Below, one piece after another: positions 1 to 6,122 of a DNA stretch of 6,875 nt. This stretch comes from Anaerolineae bacterium (GTDB lineage: Bacteria; Chloroflexota; Anaerolineae; Anaerolineales; Villigracilaceae), in NCBI GenBank assembly GCA_003524705.1, contig DQGV01000319.1, positions 547 to 7,421 of the forward strand, in the 5' to 3' direction. The translations under genes were made by a program, and so were the position numbers. Each line of letters begins with the position of its first letter. Positions within the stretch are counted from its first letter, which is position 1. The notes under the pieces were generated by a model, which made no database searches, was not told the DNA's origin, and worked only from the letters and a program-made list of their open reading frames with translations.

Positions 1-32
1 AGTTATCAGTAAACAGTAATCAGTTATTAAAG
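1..32. repeat. CAGTAA/CAGTTA low-complexity repeat inside moeA
   Basis: Three near-copies of a CAGT(A/T)A unit lie head to tail (CAGTAA, CAGTAATCAGTTATT). They are translated in frame as an Asn/Ser/Leu-rich stretch just before the conserved YVDTGDPLP motif of MoeA. The element is cut by the window edge, so its full length is unknown. Repeats of this look are common between genes in related genomes (general knowledge, not checked here); finding one inside a conserved gene is less usual. Confidence 0.5.
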
Positions 33-1796
33 ACAGAGTATGTTGATACCGGCGACCCATTACCCGATTGGGCAAATGCAGTCATTCCTATTGAAAATGT
101 TGAATCGTTAGATGAAAAGAATCAAATCACATCTGCTATTCGTAAGCCATCGTCCATCAGAATTCGTGCTTCAATTACACCATGGAGTCATGTAAGACCA
201 TTGGGTGAAGATATTGTCGCCACACAATTGGTATTGCCAGCAGGTCATATTCTTAGACCCGTTGATTTGGGTGCCATTGCCGCATCGGGTCATCAAACCA
301 TAAAAGTTTCTCGCAAACCAAAAGTTGCGATTCTTCCTACAGGTAGTGAACTTGTTCCGATTGGTTCAAAATTAAAGTCTGGGGATATTCTTGAATTCAA
401 TTCATTAGTGCTTGCATCACAAATCAAACAAATGGGTGGCGAAGCGACTCGCTTTTCAATTGTCAAAGACGATTTTGATTTAATCTGCGAAACAGTTTTA
501 CAAGCAAGTAATGATTATGATTTGATTTTATTAAACGCAGGTTCATCTGCCGGCGCGGAAGATTTCTCTGCTAAAGTGGTTGAGAAATTAGGAACTCTTT
601 TAGTTCACGGCGTGGCTGTGAGACCGGGGCATCCGGTGATACTTGGTCTCGTAAATCGTAAATCAAAAATCGTAAATCAAAAATCAAACACGGAGATTGC
701 TTCGGGCAAAGAGCAAGAACGCCCTCGCAATGACATAACACCCATCATTGGCGTTCCCGGCTATCCCGTCTCCGCATCTTTAACTGTAGATATTTTCGTC
801 GAACCGATTCTTGCCAAATGGCTCGGACGAAAACAAAACGAATTGCAAACAGAAGAAGCGATATTAACCAGAAAAATTGTCTCACCAGCAGGTGATGATG
901 ATTTTGTGAGAGTTGCAATTGGTAAAGTGGGAGATAAATTATTAGCCGCACCTTTATCTCGTGGAGCAGGAGTTATCACATCACTTGTTCAAGCAGATGG
1001 ACTTGCATTAATACCAAGTGGCACACAAGGCATTGAAGCAGGTGAAAAAATTCAAGTTAGGTTATATCGAACAAAATCTGAAATAGAAAAAACGATTTTA
1101 GCCATCGGCTCACATGATTTGACGTTAGATTTAATGGCACAATTTTTAGCAGAAAAAAATCGCCGCTTGGCTTCAGCAAATGTCGGTTCACAAGGTGGGT
1201 TGGTAGCATTACGTAGAGGTGAAGCGCATTTTGCAGGCTCGCATCTGCTAGACCCAAACACTGGCGAATTTAACATTTCATACATTCGTCAATACATGCC
1301 GAATATAAAAGTTAAAGTTGTTGCGTTGGTTAATCGTGAACAAGGCTTGATTGTGCAAAAAGGAAACCCGAAGGGAATCAAAAGTTTAGGTGACCTCGCA
1401 GGTCGAAGTCAAGAGAGAAGCGTGCAGTTTGTTAATCGTCAAAAAGGTTCTGGCACGCGCACCTTACTAGATTATCATTTGAATCAGTTAAATATCCCCC
1501 ATGAGTATATTGCAGGCTATCATCAAGACGAGTATACTCATCTCGGTGTTGCAACAGCAGTAGCATCGGGTCGGGCTGATTGTGGCTTGGGCATTGCCGC
1601 CGCCGCACAAGCACTAGATTTAGATTTCATCCCGCTTTTTCAAGAGCGATATGATTTGGTAATCCCGAAAGAATTTGTAGATTTTTTAACGCCTCTCTTT
1701 GACTTGTTAACTGATTCGCGTTTTCAACATTCTATTTCACTTTTGAAAGGATATGATGTGTCTATCATGGGCACCATTATTTTGGAGGACGAATGA
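1..1796 (+). CDS. moeA: MoeA molybdopterin molybdenumtransferase fused to a C-terminal PBP-like domain (5' partial)
   Basis: The gene enters from outside the window: the frame is open from position 3, and the stretch before the TTG at 201 already reads as MoeA (VDTGDPLPDWANAV, then IRASITPW, GEDIVA). The true start lies upstream and roughly the first 100 residues are missing. Counting from codon 3, the MoCF_biosynth domain spans about residues 107-275 (KVAILPTGSEL, LNAGSSAGAEDFS, VRPGHPVILG, GVPGYPVSAS) and MoeA domain IV about 283-355. A PBP-like domain follows at about 364-590 (VNRQKGSGTRTLLDYHL, GRADCGLGIAAAA). MoeA inserts molybdate or tungstate into adenylylated molybdopterin in the cytoplasm. 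Fusions to a PBP-like domain are known in archaea and several bacterial phyla, and that domain probably binds a small ligand whose identity is not shown here. An insertion of about 28 residues, encoded by interspersed repeats, splits the MoCF domain at 654-737. The stop overlaps the start of the downstream receiver gene. Confidence 0.92.
   Translation, partial: LSVNSNQLLKTEYVDTGDPLPDWANAVIPIENVESLDEKNQITSAIRKPSSIRIRASITPWSHVRPLGEDIVATQLVLPAGHILRPVDLGAIAASGHQTIKVSRKPKVAILPTGSELVPIGSKLKSGDILEFNSLVLASQIKQMGGEATRFSIVKDDFDLICETVLQASNDYDLILLNAGSSAGAEDFSAKVVEKLGTLLVHGVAVRPGHPVILGLVNRKSKIVNQKSNTEIASGKEQERPRNDITPIIGVPGYPVSASLTVDIFVEPILAKWLGRKQNELQTEEAILTRKIVSPAGDDDFVRVAIGKVGDKLLAAPLSRGAGVITSLVQADGLALIPSGTQGIEAGEKIQVRLYRTKSEIEKTILAIGSHDLTLDLMAQFLAEKNRRLASANVGSQGGLVALRRGEAHFAGSHLLDPNTGEFNISYIRQYMPNIKVKVVALVNREQGLIVQKGNPKGIKSLGDLAGRSQERSVQFVNRQKGSGTRTLLDYHLNQLNIPHEYIAGYHQDEYTHLGVATAVASGRADCGLGIAAAAQALDLDFIPLFQERYDLVIPKEFVDFLTPLFDLLTDSRFQHSISLLKGYDVSIMGTIILEDE
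650..690. repeat. Tandem 14-bp repeat CGTAAATCAAAAAT inside moeA
   Basis: Two exact adjacent copies of CGTAAATCAAAAAT occupy 657-670 and 671-684. They are preceded by a half copy (CGTAAAT, 650-656) and followed by a partial one (CAAACA). They are translated in the moeA frame as a Lys/Asn/Ser-rich stretch (NRKSKIVNQKSN) that has no counterpart in the MoeA fold. The 14-base unit is not a multiple of three, so the two copies are read in different frames. Confidence 0.85.
691..735. repeat. GGAGATTGCTTCG...CTCGCAATGACA interspersed palindromic element inside moeA
   Basis: The ends GGAGATTGCTTCGGGC (692-707) and GCCCTCGCAATGACA (721-735) form an imperfect palindrome: ATTGC pairs with GCAAT and GGGC with GCCC, around a 13-base centre at 708-720. 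This end signature (reverse complement TGTCATTGCGAGG...GAAGCAATCTCC) is one I know as an abundant dispersed repeat in many bacterial genomes. Here it directly abuts the 14-bp tandem repeat and is translated in frame as a charged segment (TEIASGKEQERPRND) inside MoeA. Confidence 0.7.
1784..1788 (+). promoter_or_regulatory. Shine-Dalgarno GGAGG for the receiver gene
   Basis: GGAGG lies inside the last codons of moeA, four bases before the ATG at 1793. It is the only strong Shine-Dalgarno in the window. Together with the ATGA overlap it fixes the receiver start and suggests translational coupling. Confidence 0.75.
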
Positions 1797-2161
1797 CCGA
1801 AGGTTTAATTATTGACGACAACCGCCAAACGGCAGATGCTTTACAACAAATGTTGGGGTTATTAGATTTACCCGCAAAAGTGGCTTATGGTTCAAGCCCT
1901 GCGATGTCATTATTAGCAAGTTTTATTCCGCAATTTATTTGCTTAGATATCAACATGCCCGGCGTGGATGGCACAGAAGTGTTGGCGTTCATTCGCCGTG
2001 AACCACGTTTGATGAAAGTGCCCGTCATCGTAATTACATCAGATGACCAACCCGAAACCCGTCAGCAAGTGATGAAAAGTGGCGCACAAGCGATGATTAT
2101 CAAACCTGTGACGATTGATATGTTGGAAACAGCATTCAAAAAGGCGGGAGTGCTTTTGTAA
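1793..2161 (+). CDS. Single-domain response regulator (CheY-like receiver)
   Basis: This 122-residue protein is a receiver domain with no output domain. The expected residues are present: acidic pair Asp8-Asp9 (LIIDDN), phospho-acceptor Asp52 (CLDINMPGVDG), switch Thr82 (VIVITSDD) and Lys104 followed by Pro105 (MIIKPV). It should be phosphorylated on Asp52 by a histidine kinase and signal through protein-protein contact. No kinase gene is in view. The start at 1793 overlaps the moeA stop (ATGA) and has GGAGG four bases upstream, so the two genes are probably transcribed and translated together. Whether it relates to molybdenum metabolism cannot be told from sequence; no partner is visible. 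Confidence 0.93.
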   Translation: MTEGLIIDDNRQTADALQQMLGLLDLPAKVAYGSSPAMSLLASFIPQFICLDINMPGVDGTEVLAFIRREPRLMKVPVIVITSDDQPETRQQVMKSGAQAMIIKPVTIDMLETAFKKAGVLL

Positions 2162-2183
2162 GTGTTCCAATCATCTTACAAAA
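2154..2183. terminator. Inverted repeat between convergent genes, possible bidirectional terminator
   Basis: TTTTGTAAG (2154-2162) and CTTACAAAA (2175-2183) are a perfect 9-bp inverted repeat with a 12-base loop. It lies across the stop codons of the receiver gene and of the convergent membrane-protein gene. The stem is AT-rich and no T-run follows it on either strand, so it is not a textbook intrinsic terminator. Its place between two converging ends is the main support. Confidence 0.3.
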
Positions 2184-3574
2184 ATAACCGCTTGCTCATC
2201 TTCAAAAACTTTTTGCCAACCATTTGATTCTAAAATTCTTGTAATTTCCCAGTACGGCTCAATCAAAATCAAATTGATTTGCCATTCATCTAAAATGTGA
2301 ATGGCATTTTCATTTGCACTGACGACCGCTTGCCATTGATTAATCATCTCGTTTCCATACATATCTGCACGCCCATCTATAAAGACAGGATATTCCGGCA
2401 ACGCCCAAAGGATGTATCCACCCCAGTTATAGGAATTGAATAAATTCCCTTGTGGCTGGTTTTCTTTTATCCACTTAATCGCATCGACGGGATAATTCAC
2501 ATCCACTTTTTCTGGTTGTGTAAGAATGTAAGTGTTTGCGATTGCGATGATAACGAGAGCAAAAATCAGTACAGAATTAATCAAAAGCCGCACGGAGCGA
2601 GGCAATTCTCCACGAGGTTTGAGGCGTGTATCTCGTTGAAAATATTGAAGAGCAGAATTCATCCAATCCATTAACAAAGGGGCGGCTACAATTGCGAACA
2701 AGGCGATGTTGCGTTGTGAAAAAAAAGTTAGGTATGCAAAACCTAATACTTTGAATATTTGACTCCAATTTTGTTTTTGTGCAAATGGTGCAAAAAGCAA
2801 AAGAAAAAAAATCATCCACAAAAACGGATGAAAAGCAATTTGATGAAAATCGGGCGAAAGCCATTCTTGAATTTGAAGCGAAACATTGATTTGTTGAAAA
2901 GGTAAAGTCCAAATAGATAAACCGTTTGGATTTAATCCAATTGCCAATGCTGAAAGGGCAGACCAGCCGAATAAACTTTTTACTTCATTCCAATTTTTTT
3001 CTTGATTGGTGAATTGTGTGATGATTTCACCTGCAATATGTGCAATGATTAAGAGAAAGCCCCAAATCCAACCACCATGAATGTTTGCCCATAAAGCAAA
3101 CAGCAGAATCAAAAACCATTTTGCGCGTTTGTTGATGAGCCAATCATCTAAAAGTGCAATGAGAAAAAAAGAGAGAATTTGTGGACGTGGTCCCCAAATC
3201 GGTGCGGCAGTTAGAGCCGCAAGAATTAGTACAAATCCATTCACAAATGGATTTCCAAATTGTCTGCGAGAGATGAGATAAAATGTAATCACACCAGTAA
3301 TTGCAACAAAAAAAGCAATTGCAAAATATTTACCAATTACATAAAGCGAATAGTATAAAATTTCTGAAATCCAAAACGCATTAACCCATTCGTTGCCATT
3401 GCGAGTGAAACTGAAAACATCCGTTAATAAAATTTGTTTTTGTTCAATCATCACCTGCCCTGCACGCAAATGCCACCACATATCGGCATCAACAGGTGTG
3501 CGTGTGAGCAGAATAAAAACTAAGGAAATAGAAATTAAAAACACCAATTTTTGAGTTGCAGTCACTGGCTTCAT
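2171..3574 (-). CDS. Polytopic GT-C-like membrane protein with soluble C-terminal domain
   Basis: This 467-residue protein has about eight to ten predicted membrane segments over residues 10-350 and a soluble tail at about 355-467. After the first membrane segment comes DADMWWHLRAG (29-39), an acidic loop motif in the place where GT-C glycosyltransferases keep their catalytic Asp. Further landmarks are GPRPQ (128-132), WANIHGGW (162-169), LNPNG (214-218) and the tail motifs NSYNWGGYILW (380-390) and FIDGRADMYG (398-407). I recognise this combination from uncharacterised Chloroflexota and cyanobacterial membrane proteins related to GT39/GT-C transferases. Transfer of sugar from a polyprenyl-linked donor outside the membrane is therefore plausible but unproven. 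It is the second gene of a minus-strand pair, three bases after the PIG-V-like gene. Only a poorly spaced AGGA precedes the ATG, so it may depend on coupling. A basic loop at 315-333 may be repeat-derived. Confidence 0.85.
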   Translation of the reverse strand: MKPVTATQKLVFLISISLVFILLTRTPVDADMWWHLRAGQVMIEQKQILLTDVFSFTRNGNEWVNAFWISEILYYSLYVIGKYFAIAFFVAITGVITFYLISRRQFGNPFVNGFVLILAALTAAPIWGPRPQILSFFLIALLDDWLINKRAKWFLILLFALWANIHGGWIWGFLLIIAHIAGEIITQFTNQEKNWNEVKSLFGWSALSALAIGLNPNGLSIWTLPFQQINVSLQIQEWLSPDFHQIAFHPFLWMIFFLLLFAPFAQKQNWSQIFKVLGFAYLTFFSQRNIALFAIVAAPLLMDWMNSALQYFQRDTRLKPRGELPRSVRLLINSVLIFALVIIAIANTYILTQPEKVDVNYPVDAIKWIKENQPQGNLFNSYNWGGYILWALPEYPVFIDGRADMYGNEMINQWQAVVSANENAIHILDEWQINLILIEPYWEITRILESNGWQKVFEDEQAVIFVR

Positions 3575-3577
3575 ATC

Positions 3578-4726
3578 CTAACCAACCCAGCCCCAAAGTG
3601 AAAACTGTGCAGAAAAAAACAGTAAACCCAACATAAAAAGATAAATTATGACTCTATGAGTTGTTGAGTTTTCACCATAACGCGCCAAAATTAAAAACGC
3701 GGGGAATAATATCAAAACATAGCGTGTCATGCTAAGGAGTGGATACACATCTGCAATTCGTGTAAGATATAAAATCATAAAACTCCAGTAGTAAATTGCA
3801 TACACTTTTGGAAGTTGTTTCCAAACTAAAATTCCAAGCCAAAAGAAAACCACAATAAAAATCACATCAAACAAATTGGTCAGGGGATAATTTCCTGTAA
3901 AAACTTGTTGCAAAGCTTTTATAATATTAACAGCAGGTACACTAAACCCACCATGAAAACGTTGACTCTGTGCTTGAAAGGGAGAAAAAAACGACTGCCC
4001 TAAACCAAGCCAAGCATATAACGAGAACGAAATAGAAACACAGAAAACCAAAAATGGCGCAAACCAAACCTGCCAGTTGCGGTTTTCTTTCCAATCTTGC
4101 CAGACACACCAAACCACAGGAAAAAATATCAACGCTCCTGTTAGCCTCGAAGCGGCGGCAAGCATTCCCCATAAACCTGCCATTCCCCAGTTTTTTTTCC
4201 GTAATGCAAGCAAGCATAAAATACTTCCTAATAAAAATAATGATTCTGTATAAGGCGCAAACAAAAAAAACGAAGTGGGGAATAATAGGAGATAAATCAT
4301 GGTTCGTTGGCTAAATGCCTCATCACCAAATTCATATTGTGCTAATTTCTCAATAGAAATCACACTGGCAATGAAACATAAACCTGAGATAAACAACCCG
4401 CTCAGAAGGGTATTGTTATCAAAAAAAACGCCAAATATTTTCATCAAAAAAGGGTAAAGCGGTGGCGTAAATAATGCAGTATCAAAAGCCAAGTAACCTC
4501 TTTCAGCAATGGCTTGATAGTGTAATACATCCCACCTTTGCCAAATTTCTAGCCATGGGTTTGTTTCTGGGGTAACTCCCATGTAAGGTCTTAAAATATC
4601 ATTTGGAGTTACATCTACAGGAATAAACCATCTAATCAGTCGCATCCAACTCCAAATAAAACCCCAAACGAAAATTGCGCCGAAGAAGGCAGGATATTTT
4701 GCCAAATTAGATAGCATTCGTCTCAT
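3578..4726 (-). CDS. PIG-V-like GT-C mannosyltransferase family membrane protein
   Basis: This 382-residue integral membrane protein has about eight to ten hydrophobic segments. It carries landmarks of the bacterial PIG-V / GPI-mannosyltransferase-2-like family: WDVLHYQAIAERGY (65-78) in the first outer loop with the likely catalytic Asp66, PPLYPFLM (88-95), LFPTSFFLFAPYTESLFL (148-165), AASRLTG (191-197) and SMTRYVLILFP (332-342). Family members move a sugar, typically mannose, from a polyprenyl-phosphate carrier to a lipid or glycan acceptor at the membrane. Bacteria lack GPI anchors, so the acceptor is unknown; a glycolipid or cell-wall glycan is likely. It is first in the minus-strand pair and three bases before the second gene. 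The start at 4726 has no Shine-Dalgarno; a Met at residue 4 is an alternative. The out-of-frame ATG at 4736 does not extend the gene. Confidence 0.87.
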   Translation of the reverse strand: MRRMLSNLAKYPAFFGAIFVWGFIWSWMRLIRWFIPVDVTPNDILRPYMGVTPETNPWLEIWQRWDVLHYQAIAERGYLAFDTALFTPPLYPFLMKIFGVFFDNNTLLSGLFISGLCFIASVISIEKLAQYEFGDEAFSQRTMIYLLLFPTSFFLFAPYTESLFLLGSILCLLALRKKNWGMAGLWGMLAAASRLTGALIFFPVVWCVWQDWKENRNWQVWFAPFLVFCVSISFSLYAWLGLGQSFFSPFQAQSQRFHGGFSVPAVNIIKALQQVFTGNYPLTNLFDVIFIVVFFWLGILVWKQLPKVYAIYYWSFMILYLTRIADVYPLLSMTRYVLILFPAFLILARYGENSTTHRVIIYLFMLGLLFFSAQFSLWGWVG

Positions 4727-4746
4727 TTTTAACCATGAATATTTAA

Positions 4747-4757
4747 TTTATAGTATA
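4747..4757 (-). promoter_or_regulatory. Candidate -10 region for the minus-strand membrane-protein pair
   Basis: Read on the minus strand, TATACTATAAA gives two overlapping -10-like hexamers (TATACT, TATAAA) 20-30 bases before the ATG at 4726. No convincing -35 hexamer is visible at the usual distance. The match to an AT-rich consensus in AT-rich DNA is weak evidence; position in a divergent intergenic region is the other support. Confidence 0.35.
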
Positions 4758-4788
4758 GAACCCAAAGATAAACGGATTAAATCGCATT

Positions 4789-4794
4789 TATAAT
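4789..4794 (+). promoter_or_regulatory. Perfect -10 TATAAT abutting the start of the 3D lipoprotein gene
   Basis: TATAAT ends seven bases before the ATG at 4802, so a start of transcription at the usual distance would fall on or next to the A of that ATG. This predicts a leaderless mRNA, in line with the absence of any Shine-Dalgarno. The -35 area (about 4766-4771, AGATAA) does not match consensus. Confidence 0.5.
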
Positions 4795-4801
4795 TAACTT
4801 T

Positions 4802-6007
4802 ATGAAACAAATTCGTAAGTTTGCACTTGCGCTAATTCTTTTTTTAGTTGCCTGCCAACCCAATGCAAAAACACAAATCACTATTATTGATGGTGAGTAT
4901 ATCATCCCCCTTCAAACGAGCCAACGTGTGCCATTGTTAATTCTTTCTGAAGCAGGTATTTCGATTCAGCCAACTGACCGAGTTTTGGTGAATGGCATCC
5001 CATTTAAATTAGATGAAACAATAGCAAGCGATTCATTTCAAATGCAATTGCGTCGCACGATGAATGTCACACTTAATGGTCAACCGATACAAACTTCGGC
5101 ATTGACTGTTGGAGATGTATTGTATGAAGCAGGCTATACATTGACTGAATACGATAAAGTCAGCCCGCCTCTTTCTACGGTGATAACTGATTCTGCTGTG
5201 ATTACATTTTCTCCCGCCCAAGCATTGACTATTAATACCAATGGACAAACGATTCAAATTCAATCATCAGCAAACACGGTTGGTGAAGCATTGTCTCAAG
5301 CGGGGATTATGTTACAGGGTTTAGATGCAAGTATCCCCGAAGAAAATGAGGCGTTGCCCGCGGATGGTCAAATTAAAGTTATCAGAGTCAAAGAATCAAT
5401 TGATGTCACTTTAGAATCAATTCCATTTTCAATTGAAGAAATTAGTTCGCCTGATGTGCCATTTGGTCAAGATGAAATTCTTGAAGCAGGCATTAATGGT
5501 GTGGCAATGATTCGCACACGCATTCGCTATGAAGATGGTGTGGAAGTGAGCCGTGAGGTGGAAGATGAAACGGTTTTGCAAACACCGAAAACGCAAATTG
5601 TAGCCAGCGGTACAAAAATTGTTTTGTCGCCAGTAGATGGTGATGCGCCTTATCAATATTGGTATGCCACCGAAATGTATGCTTCGTGGTATTCGCCATG
5701 TAACTCAGGCATTAGTGGATGTTCATATGGCACTGCCAGTGGTGCACGGGCTGGTTATGGTATTGTGGCTGTGGATTATTCAATTTATAGTTATTTAGCA
5801 GGTATGCGTGTTTATATTCCGGGTTATGGACTTGCAACCATTGGTGATACAGGTGGTGGTCCAATTATTGAAACTGCGTTTGGTGTGCCACGGACCAAAT
5901 GGATTGATTTGGGATATGATGATAATAATATCGGTGCATTATCGGGTTGGGTGACAGTGTATTTCCTTGAACCTGCTCCAGCAACCATCCCATATTTTTT
6001 TGAATAA
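4802..6007 (+). CDS. YabE-like lipoprotein: three DUF348 repeats, G5 domain, C-terminal 3D domain
   Basis: This 401-residue secreted lipoprotein starts with a signal peptide ending in the lipobox LVAC, so Cys18 is the lipidation site. Three DUF348 (ubiquitin-like) repeats follow at about 26-80, 85-136 and 142-196, recognisable by the recurring TVGDVLYEAGY / TVGEALSQAGI helix. A G5 domain covers about 197-275. The end (290-388) is a 3D double-psi beta-barrel: YASWYSP, YGTASGA, GIVAVD, GYGLATIGDTGGGP and WIDLGYDD, with the three family aspartates at 325, 349 and 369. Cys300 and Cys307 could form a disulfide. The order DUF348-G5-3D is that of YabE of Bacillus subtilis, a relative of resuscitation-promoting factors. 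The predicted role is peptidoglycan cleavage or remodelling at the outer face of the membrane. It lies upstream of an LCP gene on the same strand, 115 bases away with a possible terminator between them. Confidence 0.93.
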   Translation: MKQIRKFALALILFLVACQPNAKTQITIIDGEYIIPLQTSQRVPLLILSEAGISIQPTDRVLVNGIPFKLDETIASDSFQMQLRRTMNVTLNGQPIQTSALTVGDVLYEAGYTLTEYDKVSPPLSTVITDSAVITFSPAQALTINTNGQTIQIQSSANTVGEALSQAGIMLQGLDASIPEENEALPADGQIKVIRVKESIDVTLESIPFSIEEISSPDVPFGQDEILEAGINGVAMIRTRIRYEDGVEVSREVEDETVLQTPKTQIVASGTKIVLSPVDGDAPYQYWYATEMYASWYSPCNSGISGCSYGTASGARAGYGIVAVDYSIYSYLAGMRVYIPGYGLATIGDTGGGPIIETAFGVPRTKWIDLGYDDNNIGALSGWVTVYFLEPAPATIPYFFE

Positions 6008-6039
6008 AAATGTTTATGACTACAAAATCTATAGAAATA

Positions 6040-6110
6040 TTAAGAGCAACCACTGAGACACGAACTCACGGAGTTTTTTTTCTCTGTGTCCTCTGTGGCT
6101 AAATTCTTAA
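6040..6110. repeat. Intergenic inverted-repeat element with poly-T centre
   Basis: The outer arms are TTAAGA (6040-6045) and TCTTAA (6105-6110). Inside them CCACTGAGACAC (6050-6061) faces TGTGTCCTCTGTGG (6085-6098) with few mismatches. The inner stem CACGGAG (6067-6073) pairs with CTCTGTG (6082-6088), allowing one G-U pair, around a loop of eight T. The core 'CTCTGTGTCCTCTGTGG' with its opposing 'CCAC-GAG' arm is a motif I know as a recurrent dispersed repeat in environmental bacterial genomes. It fills most of the 115-base gap between the two cell-wall genes. Confidence 0.65.
6063..6081 (+). terminator. Possible intrinsic terminator after the 3D lipoprotein gene
   Basis: AACTC-ACG-GAGTT (6063-6075) is a perfect 5-bp hairpin followed directly by six more T (6076-6081). 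It sits 56 bases after the stop of the lipoprotein gene, within the larger inverted repeat, and the two foldings exclude one another. The stem is short, so termination would be partial at best. Confidence 0.4.
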
Positions 6111-6122
6111 AAATTAAATTAC

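Noticed and set aside
201..203. TTG at 201 as the start of the MoeA gene
   Set aside because: The frame is open from position 3 and the residues before 201 carry conserved MoeA motifs, so the gene begins before the window.
540..575. Loss of the usual GG-S-G motif in the MoCF domain (here NAGSSAGAEDFS) as a sign of inactivation
   Set aside because: MoeA proteins fused to PBP-like domains commonly have this NAGSSAG-EDF version as far as I recall, and the other motifs are intact.
650..690. CRISPR-like array
   Set aside because: The units are adjacent without spacers and only 14 bases long; this is a tandem repeat.
2577..2912. 111-residue open frame on the minus strand
   Set aside because: It lies wholly inside the GT-C-like gene on the same strand in another frame; its Phe/Ser/Cys-rich product looks like a frame shadow.
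4734..4736. Minus-strand ATG at 4736 as an earlier start for the PIG-V-like gene
   Set aside because: It is 10 bases from the ATG at 4726 and so out of frame.
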